Below, in pieces: positions 1 through 5,934 of a DNA stretch of 7,277 nt. The notes beneath the pieces are model-generated. The model worked only from the letters and a program-made list of their open reading frames with translations. It made no database searches and was not told where the DNA came from. Source of the stretch: CAKSQF01 sp964568425 (GTDB taxonomy: Bacteria > Bacillota > Clostridia > Oscillospirales > CAG-272); NCBI GenBank assembly GCA_964568425.1, contig CAZMPO010000036.1, positions 1 to 7,277 on the forward strand, read 5' to 3'. The stretch's first letter is position 1. Every line of letters begins with the position of its first letter. The translations under genes and the position numbers were made by a program.

Positions 1-88
1 CGCCCCGCCCTACAGACGGTCTTTATTTTGGCAGTCGATTTATTATAAATCGACCAGCGCAGAAATAATTTTTGCCAAGGGCTTTCTC
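1..88. other. AT-rich non-coding segment with nested palindromes
   Basis: No credible gene is visible here. Positions 34-54 form a perfect inverted repeat (GTCGATTTAT, T, ATAAATCGAC: 10-bp arms, 1-nt centre). It is flanked by an outer 6-bp pair, TTGGCA (28-33) and TGCCAA (73-78). Positions 3-13 (CCCCGCCCTAC) are the exact reverse complement of the last 11 bases of the adjacent 112-bp repeat (190-200). The segment directly abuts the repeat and may be part of a larger element extending left of the window. The function is unknown; a structured RNA or a remnant of a small mobile element are both possible. Confidence 0.5.
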
Positions 89-204
89 CGGGGAAACGAT
101 GATTAATTCGGATTTTTATAAAATGCCTTTTTTTACGGTTCGATTTTCAATAAATCTATAGCCGATACAATCCATTTTCCACTATCCCCGTAGGGCGGGG
201 GCGC
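89..204 (+). repeat. 112-bp dispersed repeat, copy 1 (long form)
   Basis: This is the first of three near-identical copies in the window (the others begin at 2603 and 7162). It starts CGGGGAAACGATGATTAA and ends CCCCGTAGGGCGGGG (186-200). Copies 1 and 3 also share the next four bases (GCGC), up to where the window ends for copy 3. The 6-bp ends CGGGGA (89-94) and TCCCCG (185-190) are inverted repeats. A second hairpin, CCCCG-TAGGG-CGGGG, closes the right end. By eye there are three substitutions against copy 3, and one fewer T in the T-run of copy 2. The element is AT-rich inside, GC-rich at the edges, and carries no ORF. It resembles a small non-autonomous or REP-like intergenic element; I do not recognise the family. 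Confidence 0.9.
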
Positions 205-260
205 TGCGAAAAAAGTTCGCGGTGCTCCGCCGTTTAGAGGGAGGCACAGGCGTTGCTTCT

Positions 261-285
261 TTGTAATATCGCTAAAATATTACAA
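261..285. repeat. 9-bp inverted repeat (TTGTAATAT hairpin)
   Basis: TTGTAATAT (261-269) and ATATTACAA (277-285) are perfect inverted arms around a 7-nt loop. The left arm plus CG is the 11-mer TTGTAATATCG, which recurs at 357-367 and at 2720-2730. The bases after the right arm (AAATCGACC...) resemble those after the palindrome at 34-54. The surrounding stretch 205-303 has no other feature that I can name. Confidence 0.6.
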
Positions 286-303
286 ATCGACCGCCAGAGA
301 AAC

Positions 304-342
304 GAAAGGTACGTTCGCGAATTCTTTGCGAGCGTACCTTTC
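304..342 (-). terminator. Long hairpin downstream of the two-component operon, possible terminator
   Basis: The arms GAAAGGTACGTTCGC (304-318) and GCGAGCGTACCTTTC (328-342) pair over 15 positions, 14 of them Watson-Crick and one a G-T wobble, around a 9-nt loop. It lies about 100 nt beyond the histidine kinase stop and is the strongest hairpin in the 5' part of the window. On the minus strand the stem is followed by GTTTCTCTGG, which is only moderately T-rich. It is therefore a plausible but imperfect intrinsic terminator. It could equally be the core of a small structured element inserted here, because the matching stretch beside repeat copy 2 lacks it. Confidence 0.42.
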
Positions 343-347
343 TTACC

Positions 348-367
348 GGGTGAATTTTGTAATATCG
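348..367. repeat. GGGTGA-TTTTGTAATATCG block, copy a
   Basis: The 20 bases at 348-367 match 2711-2730 at 19 of 20 positions. Here the block is inside a small hairpin: CGGGTGA (347-353) pairs with TCACCCG (368-374) across a 14-nt loop that exposes TTGTAATATCG. In both loci it sits between the 112-bp repeat and the heptamer array, so it is a third module of a recurrent 3'-end arrangement. Function unknown. Confidence 0.6.
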
Positions 368-411
368 TCACCCGTTATTTCGGCAATATTATAAACATTT
401 TTCGCCAATTT

Positions 412-439
412 CTAATTCCTAATTCCTAATTCCTAATTC
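412..439. repeat. Four tandem CTAATTC heptamers at the kinase 3' end
   Basis: CTAATTC is repeated four times without interruption, six bases before the kinase stop codon (stop complement at 446-448). On the transcribed strand this reads GAATTAG four times. An almost identical array occurs at 2769-2796 at the 3' end of the GH76 gene. Short heptameric tandem repeats of this kind are known from several bacterial groups (for example the STRR arrays of cyanobacteria); no function is evident here. Confidence 0.85.
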
Positions 440-445
440 TCCTAC

Positions 446-1849
446 TCACATTCTCTTCATCGGCATTGTGACCGTGAATTTACTGCCTTTTCCGAGGGTG
501 CTTTCGGCTCGAACCGAACCGTCGTGGTAGCCGGCTATCCATTTGACCATGGTGAGACCGAGTCCCGAGCTGCCTGTATCCGAGCGTGAATTATCGATTC
601 TATAAAATCTCTCCCAGATCTTCGGAAGCTGATCGCCTGCGATGCCGATTCCGTCATCCTCGACCGCAAGCTCGAGTGCGGCTGATCTGCCCGGGAGCTT
701 CGACACGCCGAGTGTAACGTTCACATGACCGCCCGACTTGCCGTACTGATAGGCGTTCGAGATCAAATTAGTCGCAAGTCGGATATAAAGCGAGGGGTTG
801 ACCTCGGCGATGATCTGCGGGTCGATATCCGCACTCAGTGTGATATCGCTGTCGGCGTGGATCTCGCGTTGTTCGTCGCAAACGACCGAAACGAGCCTTG
901 AAACATCGGTTTTTTCGAAATTCTTTTCAACTTTACCGCGATCTATCCTCGAAAGCTCGAGAAGCTCGAGCACGAGGCGTTTCATGCGTCCCGCCTGACG
1001 TGCGACCGTCTCGATCGCCGCCTTATATTCATCGGTCGTCGGCGTTTCGTCTGCGGTCATCAGCAGCTCGCACTGTGCGAGGATGACGGCGGTCGGGGTG
1101 CGAAGCTCATGCGAGGCGTCCGAGATGAACTGCTTTTCGCTCTCGAACGACTTATCGAGTCGATCGAGCATAGCGTTGACCATTTGCGTGAGCTCCCAGA
1201 CCTCGTCGTGATTTTTGCCGCTCGGCAGATTTTTGACAAGATCCTTACCGTCGATTATCGCATTTGTCGCCGCGGACAGGCGATCGAGGGGCGCGAGCAA
1301 TTTTTTGGAAATGATATAGGCAAAAAGTGCTATCCCGACGAGTGCGCAGGGGGCGGCGACGGCGGCGGTGGTGATCATCGTCGATCTGACCTCGGCATCG
1401 GTGGGAGCGAGGGCGTATCCGCGCAGGTAATAGACATGTTTTTTATCGATTGTGATCTTTTTATCGTAGATGAAGTAGTTGTCACCCTCGGAGTCCTCGA
1501 CTCTAAAGAAGGTCTTGCTGTCGGGGACGGGTTGCAGACCGAGCGTTTCGGGGAATGTGCCGACCTTCAGCTCGCCTTTTTTGGTGATGATCGCCAGCGT
1601 CAGATCATCGCTACCCGAGTCGATCGTGTCGGGGAGCTTTTTGGCGGCTTTTATCTCTGCGGCGATATCGGTGACCGTTTCGCGGAGCGGACGTTTGACA
1701 CTATCATCGGCGATCATCGCCCCGCCGCCGAAGGTGGCAAGGCAGGCAAGTGCCGAAAATATCAGCGCGATAAGTGTAAATCCGACTGTTAAACGAAGTT
1801 TAATGGTAATTTTGGGTGATTTTTTCTCGGTCATTTTGGTTATAGCCAT
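446..1849 (-). CDS. Membrane sensor histidine kinase (HAMP, HisKA, HATPase_c)
   Basis: This is the sensor kinase of a two-component system; it autophosphorylates on histidine and passes the phosphate to the adjacent response regulator. Its 467 residues show TM1 at about 19-42, an extracytoplasmic sensor loop (43-157), TM2 (158-180) and a HAMP linker (181-233). The H-box SHELRTP has the phosphoacceptor at His247. The ATP-binding domain has an N-box (NLISNAYQYG, 361-370), G1 (DDGIGI, 398-403), an F-box (RFYRID) and G2 (GSSGLGLTM, 426-434). All catalytic motifs look intact, so an active kinase is expected. The gene begins 18 nt after the regulator stop, so the two form one operon with the regulator first. 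The start is uncertain: the only purine-rich SD (GAAAGG) abuts the ATG at 1849, so Met6 (1834) is a real alternative. The loop has no ligand-binding domain that I recognise; the stimulus is unknown. Confidence 0.96.
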   Translation of the reverse strand: MAITKMTEKKSPKITIKLRLTVGFTLIALIFSALACLATFGGGAMIADDSVKRPLRETVTDIAAEIKAAKKLPDTIDSGSDDLTLAIITKKGELKVGTFPETLGLQPVPDSKTFFRVEDSEGDNYFIYDKKITIDKKHVYYLRGYALAPTDAEVRSTMITTAAVAAPCALVGIALFAYIISKKLLAPLDRLSAATNAIIDGKDLVKNLPSGKNHDEVWELTQMVNAMLDRLDKSFESEKQFISDASHELRTPTAVILAQCELLMTADETPTTDEYKAAIETVARQAGRMKRLVLELLELSRIDRGKVEKNFEKTDVSRLVSVVCDEQREIHADSDITLSADIDPQIIAEVNPSLYIRLATNLISNAYQYGKSGGHVNVTLGVSKLPGRSAALELAVEDDGIGIAGDQLPKIWERFYRIDNSRSDTGSSGLGLTMVKWIAGYHDGSVRAESTLGKGSKFTVTMPMKRM

Positions 1850-1867
1850 CCTTTCGGTTAATATGGG

Positions 1868-2551
1868 TCAGTTTTTGTCATCGGCATCGCGGAGAACATA
1901 CCCGACACCGCGCACGGTATGGAGAAGTTTTTTATCAAACGGGTCGTCGATCTTTTGGCGGAGATATCTGATATAGACATCGACAACGTTGCTGTTGCCC
2001 GTATAGTCGTAGCTCCAGCAATGTGCGGCGATATCGTCGCGCGATATTACCGCGCCGACGTTTTGTGCAAGGCGAGCGAGGACGGCGAACTCTTTTGCCG
2101 ACAGATCGATGACCTTCCCTGCCCTTGTCGCCCTGCCCAGAGCGAGGTCGACGGTCAGATCCGCCACCTTGCATATGCCGCCGCTCGTTTTGCCCGCGCG
2201 TCGAAGGACAGCCTTGAGGCGGGCGGAGAGCTCATCGAGCGAAAAAGGCTTGGAAATATAGTCATCCGCGCCCGTATCGAGTCCGTTCACGCGGTCATCG
2301 ATGCTGTCAAGCGCGGTAAGCATGATAACGGGGGTCCCCGCGCCTCTCTCGCGGATGGAACGGAGGATAGACAGCCCGTTCGGTCCGGGCATCATAATAT
2401 CGAGGATGACGGCGTCGTAATCGCAGACGAGCAGCATATTTTCGGCACTGTAGCCGTCGTGGGCGCAATCGACCGCAAACCCCTCGCGTTCGAGGCGGCG
2501 TTCGATCAGCCGATTGAGGTCGCGTTCGTCCTCCGCAACAAGTATTCGCAT
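1868..2551 (-). CDS. OmpR/PhoB-family response regulator
   Basis: This is a DNA-binding transcription factor controlled by phosphorylation, partner of the kinase encoded directly downstream. Its 227 residues are the usual length for the family. The receiver domain (1-118) has the acidic pair Glu7/Asp8, phosphoacceptor Asp51 (VILDIMMPGPNG), switch Thr79 and Lys101 in SKPF. The C-terminal winged helix (about 127-221) has the recognition helix around NVVDVYIRYLRQKID and the wing motif TVRGVGYVL. The start is well supported by an AAAGGGA ribosome-binding site seven bases before the ATG. The upstream region runs straight into repeat copy 2, whose edge is about 50 bp from the start codon, so the operon promoter lies in a short 50-bp leader or within the repeat. 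No consensus promoter is obvious. Target genes cannot be inferred from the sequence. Confidence 0.97.
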   Translation of the reverse strand: MRILVAEDERDLNRLIERRLEREGFAVDCAHDGYSAENMLLVCDYDAVILDIMMPGPNGLSILRSIRERGAGTPVIMLTALDSIDDRVNGLDTGADDYISKPFSLDELSARLKAVLRRAGKTSGGICKVADLTVDLALGRATRAGKVIDLSAKEFAVLARLAQNVGAVISRDDIAAHCWSYDYTGNSNVVDVYIRYLRQKIDDPFDKKLLHTVRGVGYVLRDADDKN

Positions 2552-2602
2552 AAAAATGTCCCTTTCGTTGAAGTTGATATGTCAGTTGAAACAGCGGATC
2601 CG

Positions 2603-2713
2603 CGGGGAAACGATGATTAATTCGGATTTTTATAAAATGCCTTTTTTACGGTTCGATTTTCAATAAATCTATAGCCGATACAATCCATTTTCCACTATCC
2701 CCGTAGGGCGGGG
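2603..2713 (+). repeat. 112-bp dispersed repeat, copy 2 (short form)
   Basis: Same sequence as copy 1 from CGGGGAAACGATG to CCCCGTAGGGCGGGG, but with one fewer T in the central T-run (111 bp). The terminal pairing CGGGGA/TCCCCG (2603-2608 and 2698-2703) and the right-end hairpin CCCCG-TAGGG-CGGGG (2699-2713) are kept. To the right it passes directly into TGATTTTTGTAATATCG and lacks the GGCGC extension that follows copies 1 and 3. It lies between the GH76 3' end and the response regulator start, so it could influence both genes. Confidence 0.9.
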
Positions 2714-2730
2714 TGATTTTTGTAATATCG
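2711..2730. repeat. GGGTGA-TTTTGTAATATCG block, copy b
   Basis: Matches 348-367 at 19 of 20 positions and overlaps the last three bases of repeat copy 2. Unlike copy a there is no TCACCCG partner downstream, so the small hairpin is not preserved here. Confidence 0.6.
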
Positions 2731-2768
2731 CCTACACATTATCTCGGCTATCCAACAACCAAATCTCG

Positions 2769-2796
2769 CTAATTCCTAATTCCTAATTCCTAATTT
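2769..2796. repeat. Four tandem CTAATTC heptamers overlapping the GH76 stop codon
   Basis: Three exact CTAATTC units and a fourth with one change (CTAATTT, 2790-2796). The fourth unit supplies the TAG stop (complement CTA at 2790-2792) of the GH76 gene on the minus strand. The array is the counterpart of 412-439 and has the same position relative to its gene. Confidence 0.85.
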
Positions 2797-4073
2797 CTCA
2801 GTTCCACATCGTATCTTGCGCAAACGAGATATGTCGATGCGACACCGCAGGGTTGGAGGATCTCGGTCGTGCTCTCGCCCTTCCAATCGCCACTGGAGAA
2901 GTAGGGGTCAAAGTATCCCGCATCGGTCTTTGTCGCCTCGTTCTTCTTCAGCACAAATTCCATCGCGTCAAACGCGCGATTTTGCTTGCCCGACGCCTTG
3001 GCGTGGGCATAATATCCGCGCATGAGCCAGCCGATACACCATGATTTATAAATCGGGTTGCCGTTCATCGATGCGCTGAGGTCATCGTCGCGACCTTTGA
3101 TATTAAAGCAGAGGTTCGTCGCCGACAGCTGTGTCTTGTTCGCACGCGTCAGATATTTGCTCTCGCCCGTGATCTCGTAGAGCAGGCAGGCAGCAGTGAT
3201 CGGCGTCGCCTGATTATAGGCGGCTTTCCACGCGTTGATCTCGCCCTTTTTGTTGATACTATCGCTGTAAAGTCCGTTATCGTAGAGCCTTTCGTTCAGC
3301 CAATCATAGAGCGATCTGCCGATTTCGAGATATTCCTCTACATTTGTGTATTTATATGCGGTCAGAAACGCGATCGCGACAGGTCCGTTCGCGCAGGTAT
3401 TCTTCGAGCCGAAGGTTTTATCCCAATAGATGCCGCCGCCAAGCTCGTCATCGATGCCTGTTTTGAAAAATTCAAGCAGTTCGATTGCGAGATCGAGGTA
3501 AGCCTTATCGCCGAGCAGTTCATACGCGGTCAAAAATTGCAGGCAGATCCATGCGTTATCGTCGTAATAATAGTCACCCGACGCACCGCGTGTGGAATTA
3601 TAATATGTAATATTCGAAAATTTACCGGCAGGGGTGCTGAGCGTGGTCACCTTGACGCGATAGCGATCAAGCCCCTTCGAGAGCGCGTCAACATAGGTCG
3701 ATCTGATCTTTTCGTCCTCGGGATAGAGGCGCAGTGCGTCCGAGAGGGTCTCAAGGAAGGTCGCATACGGCCAGACGAAGGCGGCGGTACTGCTTCTCGG
3801 CTCGGCGCGCAGTGTGTGCGTCCTTTCGACATAGTAGTCGTCGATGATCTTGAGGCAGAGCTCATGTCCTGTCGCCGCGTATTCGTTTGCCTTCAGTGCC
3901 GCCTCGTGATCTTTGGTCGATGGCGGAGGCGTAGTTGACGCGCCTGTCGTGGTGGTCGCCCCGGTTGTGGTTGTCGCGCCTGTTGTGGTGGTTGTGTCTG
4001 ACTTAGTAGATGCGCACCCAACAAGCAGAGGAAGGGTCAATGCGGCTGAAAGTGCAAAAGGAAGAATTTTCAT
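2790..4073 (-). CDS. Lipid-anchored glycoside hydrolase family 76-type enzyme (putative alpha-1,6-mannanase)
   Basis: Predicted extracellular lipoprotein glycosidase of 427 residues. Residues 1-19 are a signal peptide ending in the lipobox LVGC, with lipidated Cys20. A Thr-rich linker (27-48, three TTTTGA units) and PPP follow, then an alpha/alpha-barrel-like domain to the C-terminus. GH76 hallmarks are the adjacent aspartates in YYYDDNAW (Asp171, Asp172), the expected nucleophile and acid/base, then GGIYW (213-217), KNTCANGP (224-231) and YNQA (286-289). GH76 enzymes act on alpha-1,6-mannan backbones such as yeast mannan; the substrate here is inferred from the family only. I chose the ATG at 4073 because GGGG lies seven bases upstream and the signal peptide begins there. 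An in-frame ATG at 4112 overlaps the desulfurase stop (ATGA) and would add 13 residues. It is the last gene of a three-gene minus-strand operon. Confidence 0.88.
   Translation of the reverse strand: MKILPFALSAALTLPLLVGCASTKSDTTTTTGATTTTGATTTTGASTTPPPSTKDHEAALKANEYAATGHELCLKIIDDYYVERTHTLRAEPRSSTAAFVWPYATFLETLSDALRLYPEDEKIRSTYVDALSKGLDRYRVKVTTLSTPAGKFSNITYYNSTRGASGDYYYDDNAWICLQFLTAYELLGDKAYLDLAIELLEFFKTGIDDELGGGIYWDKTFGSKNTCANGPVAIAFLTAYKYTNVEEYLEIGRSLYDWLNERLYDNGLYSDSINKKGEINAWKAAYNQATPITAACLLYEITGESKYLTRANKTQLSATNLCFNIKGRDDDLSASMNGNPIYKSWCIGWLMRGYYAHAKASGKQNRAFDAMEFVLKKNEATKTDAGYFDPYFSSGDWKGESTTEILQPCGVASTYLVCARYDVELRN
3939..3992 (-). repeat. In-frame 18-nt tandem repeat encoding the Thr-rich linker
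   Basis: Three units of 18 nt encode TTTTGA-TTTTGA-TTTTGA just after the lipidated cysteine of the GH76 protein. Units vary at synonymous positions. Such linkers hold a catalytic domain away from the membrane within the cell wall, and the repeat number can change by slippage. Confidence 0.75.
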
Positions 4074-4108
4074 AATACATCCCCACTTTTTGGTGTTATT
4101 GTGTATCA

Positions 4109-5314
4109 TCATTTATGAACAAGAGTCGGCACGAGGTTGACGAGGGCGCGTGCGGCGTCGATCAGCTCGTCCTTTGTGTTATCGCCCGACATGCTGATAC
4201 GGACGGTCGAGTCGGCGTCCGACTGAGTCAGCCCGAACGCTTCGAGCACCGACATCCCTGCGAGGGTGCGGTGATTGCCGTGCGACGAGCAAGCCGAGCC
4301 GTTTGATATGCAGATCCCCTGCCCCGACATCGCGCGAACGAGCGTTTCGGAGCGAATACCGCGAAATGTGAGCGAAATTATATGCGGCAGATATTTTTCG
4401 GGCAGATTAACGGTGCCCGCCGATTCGACGATCTCGCAAAAAGCCTCCCTACACTCGTTCACGCGCGCGATCGACTCATCAAAATGGTCGCACGCGTATC
4501 GGCAGGCGGCACCCATCGCGGCAATTCCGAGCAGATTTTCTGTCCCGGCGCGCATTCCGCCCTCCTGACCACCGCCGTAGACGATTGGGGCAAGGCGTTT
4601 TGCCACGAGGAGCGAATTATTGACGAGCAGACCGCCGACGCCCTTAGGTGCGCCGAATTTATGGCCGCTGATGCTGACGAGGTCTGCGCCGAGCGACATC
4701 GGAGAAAATTTTGTCTTCATGAACGCCTGCACCGCATCGGTGTGGCAGACGGCGGTCGGCACGCGGCGATGCGCGAGAGCGAACGCGGAGGCAAGATCGT
4801 AGAGCGCACCGGTCTCGTTATTGGCTGTCATGATCGAGACAAGAGCCGTGTTCGGGGTGAGCTCGCGTTCCAAAAAATCGAGATCAAGCTTGCCGCCTAC
4901 GGTCGGGATGAGCCGATACTCGCAAAGTCCCATTTTCGCGGCGGCGGCGAGCGGCTCAAGCATGGCGGGGTGCTCGCTGTCGGTCGTCAATATGCGCGGC
5001 AGTTCGCGGAACTTTTTGGCGGTCAGCAGTCCGAAGATGGCGGTGTTGTCCGATTCACTGCCGCCCGATGTGAAGAAAAATCGATATGCGTCCTTTTTGC
5101 CTGCGCCGATCGGCAGTTTGCCGTCGATTCGGCGATATTTCGGGATCGAAAGTCCGTCAAAAAGGGCATCACGCGCTTCATCGACAAGCCTTGCGGCGTC
5201 AAGTCCGACAGAATGCACCGACGACGGATTGCCAAAGGTGTCGATCACCTCGGCGATCTTATCCTTTGCCGCCTGCGAGATCGGCGAGGTCGCGCTGTTG
5301 TCGAGATAGATCAT
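4109..5314 (-). CDS. Cysteine desulfurase, NifS/IscS family (PLP-dependent)
   Basis: Cytoplasmic pyridoxal-phosphate enzyme that takes sulfur from L-cysteine, giving alanine and an enzyme persulfide used for Fe-S clusters, tRNA thiolation or other sulfur transfer. Its 401 residues carry the full set of class V aminotransferase marks: YLDNSATS (3-10), NPSSVH, FTSGGSESDN (81-90), His115 stacking on PLP, ANNETGA (164-170), HTDAVQ with Asp193, the Schiff-base lysine in SGHKFGAPKG (Lys219), GGGQEGGMRAGTEN and the catalytic cysteine in NGSACSS (Cys342). The enzyme is expected to be active. An SD GAGGAA lies about six bases upstream of the ATG, inside the preceding gene; start and preceding stop overlap as ATGA, which suggests translational coupling. 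No iscU, mnmA or thiI partner is present in the window, so the sulfur acceptor is unknown. Symbols such as iscS or nifS cannot be separated from sequence alone. Confidence 0.96.
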   Translation of the reverse strand: MIYLDNSATSPISQAAKDKIAEVIDTFGNPSSVHSVGLDAARLVDEARDALFDGLSIPKYRRIDGKLPIGAGKKDAYRFFFTSGGSESDNTAIFGLLTAKKFRELPRILTTDSEHPAMLEPLAAAAKMGLCEYRLIPTVGGKLDLDFLERELTPNTALVSIMTANNETGALYDLASAFALAHRRVPTAVCHTDAVQAFMKTKFSPMSLGADLVSISGHKFGAPKGVGGLLVNNSLLVAKRLAPIVYGGGQEGGMRAGTENLLGIAAMGAACRYACDHFDESIARVNECREAFCEIVESAGTVNLPEKYLPHIISLTFRGIRSETLVRAMSGQGICISNGSACSSHGNHRTLAGMSVLEAFGLTQSDADSTVRISMSGDNTKDELIDAARALVNLVPTLVHK

Positions 5315-5934
5315 TTGGGTTCCTCGGTCGTTGTCAGAGACGCGGTCGTTGTTGGGGCTTTTGCAAAGGCGAAATTTTGAATTATCTGATCAAATTCGTC
5401 GGTATGCTCGTCAAAAAGCGAGACATCGGCGGTAAAGGTCACAAGATAGTAGTTACCGTCGTAATAGCTGACGATCTGCTCGTATTTCAGCTCGACGCCC
5501 CCGACCTTGCCGCTGTAGACATATTTGTTTGCCGCCGAACCGCCGAGCAGACAGCGGTCGCCGTCGGTGAGCATGGAGAAGGTGGTCTTGCCGTCATCAT
5601 CGAGGTCGAACATCTTCTCAAGCCCGGTGCGATAAGCCGCGAAATATTCCTCGAGGCTCGAGTATGTGCGGTCGCCCGTGTACGCCATGACGGTCAGATT
5701 GGTACGGTCGGTCTCGCTCGCGTGCGCGGACGCCATAAGCGAATTTTCCGCCGTATCGACCACCCATTCGGAGGGGACATAAACGCGATAATCTGCGGCA
5801 GAAACGTGCGCCGACTTCATTCCGTCGGGCGCGTCGCTCTCGTCGCCTCCCGAACAGCCGAAGGCAAGTGTGCAAACGGCGAGCAGGGTCGCGACAAATA
5901 TTATTGATTTTTTCCAAAAATTCGATGATCTCAT
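5311..5934 (-). CDS. Small lipoprotein, PsbP/DcrB-like fold suspected
   Basis: Predicted surface lipoprotein of 207 residues, first gene of its operon. It has a basic N-terminus (WKKS), a hydrophobic core and the lipobox LAFGC, with lipid-modified Cys27. The domain from about 48 to 192 has the pattern YRVYVPSEW near its start and FDQIIQNFAF near its end, with alternating strands between. This resembles PsbP/DcrB/Mog1-type lipoproteins common in Clostridia, but that is pattern recognition only. The C-terminus (194-207) is Thr-rich, like the linker of the GH76 protein of the same operon. I chose Met9 of the longest frame (5934) because GGGAG lies seven bases upstream and it gives a compact signal peptide; the upstream ATG at 5958 has no comparable site. 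A consensus promoter lies about 50 bp upstream. No enzymatic motif was seen; role unknown. Confidence 0.85.
   Translation of the reverse strand: MRSSNFWKKSIIFVATLLAVCTLAFGCSGGDESDAPDGMKSAHVSAADYRVYVPSEWVVDTAENSLMASAHASETDRTNLTVMAYTGDRTYSSLEEYFAAYRTGLEKMFDLDDDGKTTFSMLTDGDRCLLGGSAANKYVYSGKVGGVELKYEQIVSYYDGNYYLVTFTADVSLFDEHTDEFDQIIQNFAFAKAPTTTASLTTTEEPK

Larger units (their letters stand above)
2552..2789. other. Intergenic region between the two minus-strand operons
   Basis: No gene is present. From left to right it holds the regulator leader (2552-2602), a perfect 10-bp palindrome GCGGATCCGC (2594-2603) at the junction with repeat copy 2, the repeat itself, a TTGTAATATCG block, about 40 bases of unassigned sequence, and a heptamer array that runs into the GH76 stop codon. 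No strong T-tailed terminator for the GH76 operon is visible on the minus strand. Confidence 0.7.

Noticed and set aside
1..13. A fourth, inverted copy of the 112-bp repeat at the window start
   Set aside because: Only the outermost 11 bases match; the next bases (AGACGGTC) do not continue into the reverse complement of the repeat.
89..200. Canonical sigma-A promoter inside the repeat
   Set aside because: TATAAA, TACAAT and TTGAAA-like hexamers occur on either strand, but no pair has a 16-18 bp spacing with good matches at both boxes.
412..439. Heptamer array as a CRISPR or origin iteron
   Set aside because: Units are only 7 bp, directly abutting with no spacers, and no cas, rep or dnaA gene is near; the array sits at a gene 3' end.
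1109..1792. Plus-strand open frame of 227 codons opposite the histidine kinase
   Set aside because: Antisense shadow of the kinase sensor and HAMP regions, without a ribosome-binding site or any known domain.
446..2551. Naming the two-component pair VanRS or another specific system
   Set aside because: The motifs define the OmpR/HisKA superfamily only; no resistance genes or other diagnostic partners are present.
1919..2620. Plus-strand open frame opposite the response regulator that ends in RGNDD inside repeat copy 2
   Set aside because: Antisense to an intact response regulator. The shared ending only reflects that the repeat begins with a stop-containing frame.
4382..5380. Long plus-strand open frame of 332 codons opposite the cysteine desulfurase
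   Set aside because: It lies antisense to a gene with every catalytic motif of its family, has no recognisable domain and a composition typical of a mirrored GC-biased coding frame.
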